A DNA stretch of 17,447 nt, taken from positions 1 to 17,447 of the forward strand of contig DATHDM010000067.1 in the NCBI GenBank assembly GCA_035319065.1. The letters run 5' to 3'. This document shows positions 1-7,362 of this stretch, in pieces. The position numbers and the translations under genes were made by a program. Within the stretch, counting starts at the first letter, position 1. Each line of letters starts with the position of its first letter. Origin of the DNA: DASPRM01 sp035319065 (lineage in GTDB: Bacteria; Acidobacteriota; Terriglobia; Terriglobales; Acidobacteriaceae). The notes under the pieces were generated by a model. The model ran no database searches. It had not been told where the DNA came from and saw only the letters and a list, made by a program, of their open reading frames with translations.

Positions 1-170
1 GCCGGTGATCGATGGCGATATCAAGAAACCATTGGTTTCTGGATGAGTCCACCCCTTCAGAGTACCTTCTTAGTCGCGGCGAGGGCCTGGTCGCGGCCAG
101 CCTATTGCGGCCCAGGATTGAAACAACCCACAGAGTTAACAGGCGGGATGAAACATTGGAGAGGAGGGAT
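1..170. other. Left-edge region downstream of hypC, no firm gene
   Basis: No gene can be supported here. On the minus strand one frame stays open from just past the hypC stop to the window edge. The only standard start in it is a GTG at 52-50, which would give a product beginning V/M-D-S-S-R-N-Q-W and running off the left end. I do not recognise this N-terminus as HypA, B, D, E or F. A 7-bp inverted repeat (AGAAACC at 24-30, GGTTTCT at 34-40) has no T-run, so it is not a convincing terminator. Confidence 0.3.
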
Positions 171-440
171 TTATCGCCGGCTAGGCAGATCTTCCCCCAG
201 CGGGATCTCCTCTTGGAGGGCGCTCATTTCCTCCAATATCTGATAGGTGCGTTCGGCTTCTTCCCGGTCCACCTGGCTGATAGCAAAACCGACATGCACC
301 ATCACGTAGTCACCCACCTTGGCCTCGGGGACAAAATCCAGGTTGGTCTCCCGGACAATACCGCCAAATTGCACCCGAGCGATGCGCAAGCCGTTTCGCT
401 GCTCCTCCGCTACAATCTTTCCGGGGATGGCCAGACACAT
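171..440 (-). CDS. hypC: [NiFe]-hydrogenase assembly chaperone HypC/HupF family
   Basis: An 89-residue protein of the usual HypC length, beginning with the family signature M-C-L-A-I-P-G. Cys2 becomes the N-terminal residue after Met removal and is the residue that in this family binds the HypD partner and the Fe(CN)2CO moiety. The mid-region D-Y-V-M-V-H-V-G-F-A-I followed by an acidic helix is the typical OB-fold plus C-terminal helix layout. It acts in the cytoplasm, delivering the iron centre to the hydrogenase large-subunit precursor. It is the last gene seen in the operon, 27 nt after the protease gene, with a strong purine-rich Shine-Dalgarno (GAGGAGGGAG) before its ATG. No other hyp genes are in the window, so the rest of the maturation set must be elsewhere, possibly just left of the edge. 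Confidence 0.95.
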   Translation of the reverse strand: MCLAIPGKIVAEEQRNGLRIARVQFGGIVRETNLDFVPEAKVGDYVMVHVGFAISQVDREEAERTYQILEEMSALQEEIPLGEDLPSRR

Positions 441-467
441 GATGCATCTCCCTCCTCGCCGGGCAGC

Positions 468-959
468 TTACGCTTGCGTCTCCACTTCTGCCCGAACACG
501 ATTACACAATTCGCCAATCACGGCCTCAATCATGGAGTCCATCGCCGCCTCAACCGCGGGCGACAACTCTGTTCCCCATTCGGTTGTGGCCGGCTGCACA
601 CCAATCAATACGGCAGCGGGCTGCCGCCCTGTCAGGACGCGCAGGGCCACGAGCAGATCGGCCACCCCCAATTGATGCACACTTCCCTTGCCCACCAATG
701 TTTGCAACTCCTGCCCTGACATCAAAACCAATGTGCCTGGGGGCTGGCCGCAGTCGACTGCATCCACCACCAAGAGGTAGGAACAGTCCCAGATATAGGT
801 GAGCAATTCAAGACCCAGCGTACCGCCCTCAACCAAGCTGATGCCCTCAGGTACTCTGCTCTCATCTCTCAGCCTTTCGATCGCCCGCGGGCCCACACCA
901 TCGTCTGAATGCAGAGTGTTACCCACGCCGAGCACAACGTATTGCGCAGGTATGAGCAT
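468..959 (-). CDS. [NiFe]-hydrogenase maturation endopeptidase (HyaD/HybD/HupD type)
   Basis: This 163-residue protein belongs to the peptidase M52 family, which removes the C-terminal tail of the large subunit after nickel insertion. The N-terminal G-V-G-N-T-L-H-S-D-D-G-V-G loop (residues 11-23) matches the family signature. Likely nickel-sensing ligands are Asp20 (Glu16 in HybD), an Asp of D-A-V-D at 66-69, and His95 in the S-V-H-Q motif. It lies directly after the cytochrome gene: the TGA stop and the ATG are adjacent (TGAATG), which suggests translational coupling. Its substrate is presumably the large subunit encoded two genes upstream, which still carries a 15-residue tail after its D-P-C-x-x-C-x-x-H motif. 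Confident by motif and context. Confidence 0.95.
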   Translation of the reverse strand: MLIPAQYVVLGVGNTLHSDDGVGPRAIERLRDESRVPEGISLVEGGTLGLELLTYIWDCSYLLVVDAVDCGQPPGTLVLMSGQELQTLVGKGSVHQLGVADLLVALRVLTGRQPAAVLIGVQPATTEWGTELSPAVEAAMDSMIEAVIGELCNRVRAEVETQA

Positions 960-1697
960 TCAATCCGTCTCGCGTAGAAGCACATCCTCTTCCAGTTCGT
1001 CCTTGGGAATAAACTTGTAGCCTGTGAAGATGCTCTCGATCAGTCCATTCCGCTCTTCCCAAGAAACCAAAACTGCGCTGTAAACGTGGTGAATCACAAA
1101 GGCAAAGAAAGCAAACATGATGCAATAGTGGATGAGGCGGATGTTTTGGATGTCGATGATCCTAGGCAACCAACTAAAGAGCGGAGCCAGTAGCCATCCC
1201 CCTCGCACCTGGGTATACAGCGTCAAACCGGTGATGATCTCGAGCAGCATGAGGGTGAACATGATCATGTAGGTCACAGCGGCTAGAGCGTTGTGCCCCA
1301 CTTGATGCACCAAGTCTGTGCGCAGAAAGCTGTAATAGGCGACCATCTGGCCCATGCCCCGCCATTGGCGGCGGTGGATGGGGACAAAGGCGCGCCAGTT
1401 TGACCAACTGTTGCCCTTGAAGAACCAGTAAAATCGCAACAGAAATGCTCCAATAAACACAAAGCCCGCGACCACGTGAACAAACCGAATGGTAGCCATC
1501 AGGAAAGTAGTGGTGCTCTTGGTGACAATGAACGGATTATGCATGTAGTAACCGGTGAAGGAGAGCACAACTACAGGCAAGAATATGAACCAATGTGAGA
1601 CCCGCACCGGCAACTCCCATACATACACCCGCACCGGAGGAAATGCGGGTTCCGGACGGTGGGCCTCGCCCCACCCATACTTCCGTAACTCAGCCAT
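960..1697 (-). CDS. Ni/Fe-hydrogenase b-type cytochrome subunit (HyaC/HupC)
   Basis: A 245-residue integral membrane protein with four hydrophobic segments, the usual size and topology of the HyaC/HupC cytochrome b family. Candidate haem ligands are the histidines in S-H-W of helix 1 (His35), F-V-H-V-V in helix 2, and I-H-Y and I-H-H-V in helix 4. Its role is to anchor the hydrogenase heterodimer and carry electrons from the small-subunit FeS chain to the quinone pool. The gene starts 12 nt after the large-subunit stop, with an excellent AAGGAGG Shine-Dalgarno that overlaps the end of the upstream gene. The C-terminal tail after the last helix is acidic and cytoplasmic. Its presence argues for a respiratory uptake hydrogenase rather than a soluble bidirectional one. 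Confidence 0.95.
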   Translation of the reverse strand: MAELRKYGWGEAHRPEPAFPPVRVYVWELPVRVSHWFIFLPVVVLSFTGYYMHNPFIVTKSTTTFLMATIRFVHVVAGFVFIGAFLLRFYWFFKGNSWSNWRAFVPIHRRQWRGMGQMVAYYSFLRTDLVHQVGHNALAAVTYMIMFTLMLLEIITGLTLYTQVRGGWLLAPLFSWLPRIIDIQNIRLIHYCIMFAFFAFVIHHVYSAVLVSWEERNGLIESIFTGYKFIPKDELEEDVLLRETD

Positions 1698-1709
1698 CGC
1701 AGCCTCCTT

Positions 1710-3422
1710 CTAGCTCGCCTTGAGCACCGAATAGGGCCGCCCCTGAGCGTCGACAACGTGCACCGCACAAGCTAGGCAGGGATCGAACGAGTGGATGGTA
1801 CGCAGGATCTCTACCGGACGCTCCGGTTCGGCGATCGGGGTCTTTAGCAAGGAAGCCTCGTAGGCGCCTCGCTGCCCCTTGGCGTCGCGGGGGCCAGCGT
1901 TCCATGTCGTGGGTACAACGGCCTGGTAGTTCTTGATTTTTTTCCCTTCGATTTGCACCCAATGGCCGAGCGAGCCGCGAGGCGCCTCATGGAAACCGAA
2001 ACCCTGAGCTTCGCTTGGCCAGGTGTCGGGATCCCATTTATCACCGTTGTGCACGCGCAAATCCCCATGTCCGAGCTTTTCCCCCAGTTCCGCGATCCAT
2101 TTGCTGACTTGGCGTGCCATGAGCTGCGCTTCAATCGCACGGGCGGCGATGCGGCCCAGGGTTGAGAACAGAGCGCTCGCCTGCGCGCCTAGCTTGGCTA
2201 ATGCGCCATTAACCAGGTCTTTGACCTCCTGGTGTCCGGAGGCGTAGGCCACCAACATGCGGGCCAGCGGTCCGACTTCCATCGCGTGGTCCTGATAGCG
2301 TGGTGCCTTGAGCCAGGAGTATTTCTGGTCGGTTTGCAAGTGCTCAAACGGTGGTTTGGGCCCGGTGTACTTGGGGCTGGTCTCACCCTGGAAGGGATGT
2401 TTCGCGTTCTGATCTCCATCGGAATACTGGTACCAGGAGTGAGTGATGTACTCCGCCACTTGGCCGGGATCGACCGGGTACACCTTGGACAGGTCGCGGC
2501 TAAGAATGGCTCCGCGAGGTAAGAAGAAGCGAGACGGGTCCTTTACGCTTCCCTGAGGATAATCGCCGTAGGAAAGGAAATTCCCCAATCCCTCACCGCG
2601 CCCAAACCAGTCGCGATAAAAGCCGGCGACCGCCAACACGTCCGGAACGTACACCTGATCCACAAAGGCTTGTGCTTTATCGGCCAATTCCGCCAGGAAT
2701 GTGATCCTCTCCGGATTGATGGTCGCCTGCGGCTCGTTGGGATCCATAGCGGTGGACATGCCGCCTACCAGATAAGTCTGCAAGTGGGGGTTCTTGCCCC
2801 CTAACACGGCGTGGATGCGGATGTAGTCTCTCTGAAATTCCAGGGCTTCGATGTAGTGGGCAACGGCCAACAGGTTCGCTTCGGGTGGCAGGTGATAGGC
2901 GGGATGCCCCCAATATCCGCTGCTGAACAGGCTCAACTGCTTGCTTTCAACCAGCGCCTTTACGCGATCCTGAATGCCCTTGAAGTATGCCCGGCTAGAC
3001 TTCGGCCACGGGGAGATGGATTCGGCGAGCTGCGAGGTCTTGGAGGGATCCGCTTTGAGCGCCAGGGTCACGTCCACCCAGTCCAGCGCGTGCAGATGGT
3101 AGAAATGGATCACGTGATCTTGCACGTATTGGCTAGCGCCAATAATGTTGCGGATCAGGTTGGCGTTCGCCGGGACCTCGATGCCGAGGGCATCCTCAAC
3201 GGCGCGCACCGACGTTAGAGCATGGACAGTAGTGCATACCCCGCATATGCGTTGAGTCCAGATCCAAGCCTCGCGTGGGTCACGATCGCGAAGGATCAGC
3301 TCAATGCCGCGAAACATGGTTCCTGAACTCCAAGCGTCCGATACCATGCCAGAGCTGAACTCGGCCTCGATCCGCAGATGGCCTTCAATACGAGTCACCG
3401 GGTCAACCACAATGCGTGCCAT
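1710..3422 (-). CDS. [NiFe]-hydrogenase large subunit, group 1 uptake type
   Basis: A 570-residue catalytic subunit of standard length. It holds both nickel-binding motifs: R-I-C-G-V-C near the N-terminus (Cys60, Cys63) and D-P-C-L-A-C-A-V-H near the C-terminus (Cys549, Cys552, His555). The 15 residues after His555 are the peptide removed by the maturation protease, and a suitable protease gene lies two genes downstream. The N-terminal D-P-V-T-R-I-E-G-H signature (residues 7-15) is also intact. The enzyme oxidises H2. The large subunit has no signal peptide and should be exported as a folded complex by piggy-back on the Tat signal of the small subunit. It lies 12 nt after the small-subunit stop, with a GGAGGAG Shine-Dalgarno. 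All active-site residues are present, so it is expected to be functional. Confidence 0.97.
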   Translation of the reverse strand: MARIVVDPVTRIEGHLRIEAEFSSGMVSDAWSSGTMFRGIELILRDRDPREAWIWTQRICGVCTTVHALTSVRAVEDALGIEVPANANLIRNIIGASQYVQDHVIHFYHLHALDWVDVTLALKADPSKTSQLAESISPWPKSSRAYFKGIQDRVKALVESKQLSLFSSGYWGHPAYHLPPEANLLAVAHYIEALEFQRDYIRIHAVLGGKNPHLQTYLVGGMSTAMDPNEPQATINPERITFLAELADKAQAFVDQVYVPDVLAVAGFYRDWFGRGEGLGNFLSYGDYPQGSVKDPSRFFLPRGAILSRDLSKVYPVDPGQVAEYITHSWYQYSDGDQNAKHPFQGETSPKYTGPKPPFEHLQTDQKYSWLKAPRYQDHAMEVGPLARMLVAYASGHQEVKDLVNGALAKLGAQASALFSTLGRIAARAIEAQLMARQVSKWIAELGEKLGHGDLRVHNGDKWDPDTWPSEAQGFGFHEAPRGSLGHWVQIEGKKIKNYQAVVPTTWNAGPRDAKGQRGAYEASLLKTPIAEPERPVEILRTIHSFDPCLACAVHVVDAQGRPYSVLKAS

Positions 3423-3434
3423 AGGCTCCTCCAG

Positions 3435-4550
3435 TTACTTCTTCGGTGGCTGGTTGCTCGCCTGCGGTGGGGCTTTGGGCACAGTCCGCAGGCGATCGCG
3501 AACGGCGCTGGCGATTCCATGAGCGATAGTGCCGGCTGCTACGGCAGCAGTCACACCGATTCCGATCTGGCCTGCGGTTACATCTGCTGCGAACCCAGGG
3601 ACCTGCGGCAGCCGCTCGTAGAAGGGAGAGCGAACATCCCAGAAGCGGTGTGAAGCACAAGCCAGGCAACCGTGCCCAGCCTTGACCGGCCAACTGGTGC
3701 CATCGTTCCACCGTACTGAGGGACAGTTAAAGGTGGCCTGGGGCCCTTTACAACCCATCTTGTAAAGACACCAGCCTTTGCGATGGCCTTCGTCACCCCA
3801 CTCCTGCACGAACCGGCCGGCATCGTAATGAGCGCGGCGCTCACATTGATCGTGGATGATGCGCCCATAGGCAAACAAGGGACGGTTGTACTGGTCCACT
3901 GCGGGCAACTCGCCGAAAGTGAGGTAGTGCACCAGCACGGCTGCGGTATTAGCCGGATTCTGCGGACAGCCACCCAGATTGATCACTTTGGCTTCGGGCA
4001 CAGCCTCCGAGATTCCTACCGCACCGGTGGGATTAGGATGGGCCCTCACCAGCCCACCATCCCAAGCGCACGCCCCTGCCGCAATCGTGGCAGCGGCATT
4101 GGGACAGACATGGCGGGCAATGTCGAGCGCGGTCCGGCCACTGACCGTACAGTACACGCCACCATCGGCCAGAGGCACCGCGCCTTCCACGACAGCCAGG
4201 AACTTGCCCTTCTCTTCCCGTACCACCCGTTCCAACGCAGCTTCGGCCTGGTGTCCGGCTCCCGCCATCACCAGTTCGTGATATTCCCAGGAAAGAAGGT
4301 CCAAGACCACTTCCAGTACCGAAGGGTGGCTGGAGCGCAAAATAGATTCAGAGTTACCCGCGCAATCTTGGAACTGCAGCCACACCAGCACAGGCTTGCG
4401 GGATTTTTCTAAGGCAGCTGCAACCTGAGCCACATACCGCGGGGGAAGCGCCAGCGTAGCCGTCATAGCAGCACAGAATTTGATAAACCGCCGGCGGTTC
4501 ACACCTTTCTCCTGCAGGGCTCCGGAGAATGTCTGATTCGGTGGTAGCAT
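3435..4550 (-). CDS. [NiFe]-hydrogenase small subunit, Tat-exported, with Cys-to-Asn at the proximal cluster
   Basis: This 371-residue electron-transfer subunit resembles E. coli HybO. A Tat signal (N-R-R-R-F-I-K, residues 18-24) precedes a hydrophobic stretch, and a C-terminal hydrophobic helix (about 325-350) anchors it in the membrane. Distal-cluster ligands His233, Cys236, Cys261 and Cys267 and medial-cluster ligands Cys276, Cys295 and Cys298 are all seen. For the proximal cluster, Cys63, Cys161 (G-A-C-A) and Cys195 (G-G-C-P) are present. The second position of the usual C-x-x-C is instead Asn66 (C-A-G-N-S-E-S, codon AAC). It lacks the extra cysteines of the six-Cys oxygen-tolerant cluster. 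First gene of the operon, with AGGTAGG before the ATG. Functional assignment is firm; the meaning of Asn66 is open. Confidence 0.96.
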   Translation of the reverse strand: MLPPNQTFSGALQEKGVNRRRFIKFCAAMTATLALPPRYVAQVAAALEKSRKPVLVWLQFQDCAGNSESILRSSHPSVLEVVLDLLSWEYHELVMAGAGHQAEAALERVVREEKGKFLAVVEGAVPLADGGVYCTVSGRTALDIARHVCPNAAATIAAGACAWDGGLVRAHPNPTGAVGISEAVPEAKVINLGGCPQNPANTAAVLVHYLTFGELPAVDQYNRPLFAYGRIIHDQCERRAHYDAGRFVQEWGDEGHRKGWCLYKMGCKGPQATFNCPSVRWNDGTSWPVKAGHGCLACASHRFWDVRSPFYERLPQVPGFAADVTAGQIGIGVTAAVAAGTIAHGIASAVRDRLRTVPKAPPQASNQPPKK

Positions 4551-4635
4551 GGCCTACCTCCATCGTGTCTTCCAGCCGGGGTGTCAAGCAGTGCGCATTA
4601 AGGGAAAGGCTCCTGGGATTCTTCCCCGGTGGCAT

Positions 4636-4651
4636 TATTCGCGCTCGAATA
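4636..4651. promoter_or_regulatory. Inverted repeat upstream of hydrogenase operon (operator candidate)
   Basis: Perfect 6-bp arms TATTCG (4636-4641) and CGAATA (4646-4651) around a 4-bp CGCT spacer, about 85 bases upstream of the small-subunit start. The geometry suits a dimeric helix-turn-helix regulator, but no regulator can be named from this alone. Confidence 0.35.
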
Positions 4652-4674
4652 TCATCAAGGCGGTACCTACCGAA

Positions 4675-4706
4675 GTGATGGGAATCACCTATTGAGGTGA
4701 TCCCAT
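4675..4706. promoter_or_regulatory. Nested inverted repeats upstream of hydrogenase operon
   Basis: Two competing symmetries overlap. GTGAT (4675-4679) pairs with ATCAC (4684-4688) around GGGA. A longer hairpin pairs ATGGGA plus TCACCT (4678-4690, one bulged A) with AGGTGA plus TCCCAT (4695-4706) around an ATTG loop. There is no following T-run, so a protein-binding site or a leader structure is more likely than a terminator. Confidence 0.35.
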
Positions 4707-5002
4707 GCCCCAAAACGATTTGTTCAGCTTGGGTTATCGGATCGATGCGAAAGAGTCCCGAGCGCGGAACGAATCCATAGCGTCATCGAATTCGCTCATG
4801 TCTAGCGACACGAACACTTTCGCGTGAGGACATTCGCAAGTCAACTTGCTGGCTCAGCACCATCCACCTGCGAAGTCACCACGCCTTACAAATTCGCGCT
4901 AACACTAAACTTTCCACAAGCGGACTTCACAGCGGTACCAGTCAGCGCAGCGCGCTTGCCAAAACCGTGAATGAAACCCGTTACGCGCATAGGTTGATAG
5001 CG

Positions 5003-5025
5003 TTGATCCCAGCATTTGGGATCAA
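5003..5025. promoter_or_regulatory. 23-bp inverted repeat upstream of metal-uptake operon (operator candidate)
   Basis: Perfect 9-bp arms TTGATCCCA (5003-5011) and TGGGATCAA (5017-5025) flank a 5-bp spacer GCATT. It ends 35 bases before the ATG of the porin-like gene, so it lies where a repressor would block the promoter or initial transcription. Because the operon imports a metal, a Zur, Fur or MntR-like or DtxR-like regulator is the natural guess, but the arms do not match a consensus I can name with confidence. It could alternatively be a leader hairpin. Confidence 0.5.
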
Positions 5026-5060
5026 TAATGGTACAAGTCTCCAAATCGAGGTGATTCTTG

Positions 5061-6401
5061 ATGAGACGCCATCTGAGCTTGCTCATGGCTCCAGCGGTTC
5101 TGTTCGCAATACCACTTTGCGCCCAACAGGCGGGGGGAGTTCCGACCGCCGGGGAGCAGTCAGAAAACATTGCTCTGACGCAGAGAGTCCGCGACCTGGA
5201 GGACCGGGTCATTGCCTTGGAAGGGCAGATCCGGCAATTGAAGGGTCAGCAGGCTGTACTAGGGCCAACAGCAACGATAGGACAAAGTGGGCCGACTTCG
5301 GAAGCCGGTGCAGCCCCGCCTGCCCCCGGACCTCAGACTCCCACACCCTCCGTCTTGACAGCAGCCACCAGTGATGCTGCAACTCAGGGCCCCGTGCTGG
5401 GCGGGGCCGGTGGCAGTGCTGCTAAGGCACTGAACCCCGACATAAGCATGATCGGTGACTTCATCGGTGTTGCAGGACATAACCCGGTGGATCCGTCTCC
5501 GTCTTTTCAGATGCATGAGTCGGAACTCGGAGTACAAGCCATTATTGATCCCTACGCTCGCGGTGACTTTTTCCTGTCGTTCGGAGAAGAAGGTGTGAAT
5601 TTGGAGGAGGGCTACATCACATTCACAGCGCTGCCCGCCGGGTTTGTTGCGAAAGTGGGTAAGTTCCGTGCTGCCTTCGGCAAGGTGAACACCATGCACA
5701 ATCACGTGTTACCTTGGGTGGATCGGCCGCTCGTGTCCAACAACCTGGTGGCGGGCGAAGACGGCATCGATGATGCCGGTCTCTCCGTCCAGCGCATACT
5801 GCCTGCACCCAAAGGAGTATTTGTGGAGCTGACCGGGCAGGTTTTCCGTGGTGATTCTGGCGACCAGCAGCACCCCCTGTACCACGCCTATAACAAAAGC
5901 GATCTGAGCGCCGTCGGACACCTGCGCACATACAAGGACATAACCGAATCAACCAATATTGATCTCGGGGCATCCTATTCGCGTGGCTACAACACTGCGA
6001 GTCCGGACTTTTTGACGCACCTTTACGGCATTGATGCTACGGTACGCTGGAAGCCGCTCCGACGATCGATCTATCATTCTTTCGTGGGTCGCGGAGAGTT
6101 TATCTGGAGCCAACGCCAGCAACTTCCCGCCGAGCAGCGCGCCTTCGGCTTCTATACCTCGGGTGACTATCAACTGGGGAGACGGTGGTTCGTGGGCGGA
6201 CGCTACGACCGTTCTGGCAAAGCCGAGGCAGCTCATTTGATCGATAAAGGTTTTTCGGCAGTGCTGACGTATTGGCCGAGCGAGTTCAGCCAGATACGAG
6301 GACAGTATCGTTTCACTCGTTACGGTGAGAACATCGACACACACGAATTGCTCATGCAAGTGCTGTTCTCATTAGGTGCACATGGCGCCCATCCCTTTTA
6401 G
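5061..6401 (+). CDS. Outer-membrane porin-like beta-barrel protein linked to metal uptake
   Basis: A 446-residue protein with a signal peptide (cleavage probably after A-L/I-P-L-C-A near residue 21). Next come a short predicted coiled coil rich in heptad hydrophobics (about 35-65), a Pro/Ala/Thr-rich linker (about 70-110), and a long region of alternating aromatic and polar segments that ends in aromatic-rich strands and a terminal Phe, typical of outer-membrane barrels. Coiled coil plus barrel recalls trimeric porins. I chose ATG 5061 over the upstream TTG at 5058 because GAGGTG at 5048-5053 is well spaced for it. The binding-protein gene begins 7 nt after its stop, so the two are co-transcribed. 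I infer that it passes metal or a metal chelate across the outer membrane. The exact family is not certain. Confidence 0.75.
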   Translation: MRRHLSLLMAPAVLFAIPLCAQQAGGVPTAGEQSENIALTQRVRDLEDRVIALEGQIRQLKGQQAVLGPTATIGQSGPTSEAGAAPPAPGPQTPTPSVLTAATSDAATQGPVLGGAGGSAAKALNPDISMIGDFIGVAGHNPVDPSPSFQMHESELGVQAIIDPYARGDFFLSFGEEGVNLEEGYITFTALPAGFVAKVGKFRAAFGKVNTMHNHVLPWVDRPLVSNNLVAGEDGIDDAGLSVQRILPAPKGVFVELTGQVFRGDSGDQQHPLYHAYNKSDLSAVGHLRTYKDITESTNIDLGASYSRGYNTASPDFLTHLYGIDATVRWKPLRRSIYHSFVGRGEFIWSQRQQLPAEQRAFGFYTSGDYQLGRRWFVGGRYDRSGKAEAAHLIDKGFSAVLTYWPSEFSQIRGQYRFTRYGENIDTHELLMQVLFSLGAHGAHPF

Positions 6402-6408
6402 GAGACAA

Positions 6409-7353
6409 ATGGAACAAGGGAATGCCTTTCCTCGGTTGGCTACCCTGCTGCTGGGCCTGCTGGTGGGGGCTTTGTTTTCGCCAGCAGCTGCCGCGGCCAA
6501 GAAACTCAATGTCGTGACATCTACGACGGACATGGCTGCACTGACCCAAGAAGTTGGCGGCGACAAAGTCAATGTTGAGTCCATCGCCAAGGGGTATCAA
6601 GATCCGCACTTCGTTGAGGCCAAGCCTAGCTTCCTTCTGCGGCTGCGCCAAGCCGATTTGCTGATCGCGGTGGGGTTGCAGTTGGAGATCGGTTGGTTGC
6701 CACCGCTCATCACCCAAAGCGGCAACCCGAAGATTCAAGTGGGCGCGTCTGGATATCTTGATGCTTCCCAGTTTGCAGAGATCTTGGAGATCCCGCAAGG
6801 GACTATCACGCGGGCGGAAGGCGACGTACATCCCCTGGGCAATCCGCACTACTGGCTCGATCCCGATAACGGTCGTCGTATTGCCCGAGGCATTGCCAAC
6901 AAACTGGCTGAGATCGATCCTGAGAATGCCGCGAATTTTCAGCAGCGCTTTCAAGATTTTGATAAACGCCTGACTGCGGCAGAGCAGAAGTGGGATGGGG
7001 AGATGAAGCCTTATCGGGGACGCAAGGTCGTTACCTACCACCGTTCATTCCCGAACTTTGCCAAGCATTTTGGGCTGGATGTGATTGGCTATGTGGAACC
7101 GCGGCCGGGCATTCCGCCCACCCCTAGCCACACCATCGAACTCATCAAGTTGATGAAACGGGAGAGTTGCAAGGTAGTACTGGTGGAGCCGTATTTCGAC
7201 CTGAAGACGCCGCAGTCCATCGGGCGGGAAACAGGCGCGGAGGTGGTAGTGTATTTGCCATCGGTGGGAGGCGAGAAGCAGGTAACCGACTATTTCGCGC
7301 TGTTCGACTACGATATTGCGTTGCTAACCAAAGCCTTCGAGGCGACTCAATAA
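6409..7353 (+). CDS. Metal ABC transporter substrate-binding protein (ZnuA/TroA-like, cluster A-I)
   Basis: A 314-residue periplasmic protein with a signal peptide ending in an Ala-rich stretch near residue 30. The family opening V-V-T-S-T-T-D-M follows. Metal-binding candidates are His67 (D-P-H-F), His147 (N-P-H-Y-W), His211 (Y-H-R-S-F) and Glu260/Asp264 (V-E-P-Y-F-D). Three histidines plus an acidic residue fit Zn or Mn. The His-rich loop of E. coli ZnuA is absent. I chose ATG 6409, with GGAG at 6401-6404, over an in-frame GTG at 6376 that lies inside the upstream gene and would disturb the signal peptide. It should capture metal in the periplasm and hand it to the permease encoded 9 nt downstream. 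Zinc or manganese specificity cannot be decided from sequence alone. Confidence 0.93.
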   Translation: MEQGNAFPRLATLLLGLLVGALFSPAAAAAKKLNVVTSTTDMAALTQEVGGDKVNVESIAKGYQDPHFVEAKPSFLLRLRQADLLIAVGLQLEIGWLPPLITQSGNPKIQVGASGYLDASQFAEILEIPQGTITRAEGDVHPLGNPHYWLDPDNGRRIARGIANKLAEIDPENAANFQQRFQDFDKRLTAAEQKWDGEMKPYRGRKVVTYHRSFPNFAKHFGLDVIGYVEPRPGIPPTPSHTIELIKLMKRESCKVVLVEPYFDLKTPQSIGRETGAEVVVYLPSVGGEKQVTDYFALFDYDIALLTKAFEATQ

Positions 7354-7362
7354 GGAACCCCA

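Larger units (their letters stand above)
4551..5060. other. Divergent intergenic control region between hydrogenase and metal-uptake operons
   Basis: About 510 bases without a credible gene, lying between two operons transcribed away from each other, so it should carry both promoters. Three structures stand out and are listed separately: an inverted repeat at 4636-4651, nested inverted repeats at 4675-4706, and a 23-bp inverted repeat at 5003-5025. I found no textbook -35/-10 pair or sigma54 -24/-12 element for the hydrogenase operon by eye. Short overlapping open frames here lack ribosome sites and resemble no family. Confidence 0.5.

Noticed and set aside
24..40. Hairpin AGAAACC/GGTTTCT as terminator of the hydrogenase operon
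   Set aside because: The loop is only three bases, there is no T-run in the minus-strand direction, and a neighbouring frame reads through it.
12..719. 235-residue plus-strand open frame
   Set aside because: It lies antisense over hypC and the protease gene, both of which have clear family motifs. Its own sequence has low-complexity His/Leu/Arg composition and no motif.
2811..3218. 135-residue plus-strand open frame
   Set aside because: Antisense to the intact hydrogenase large-subunit gene, with no ribosome site.
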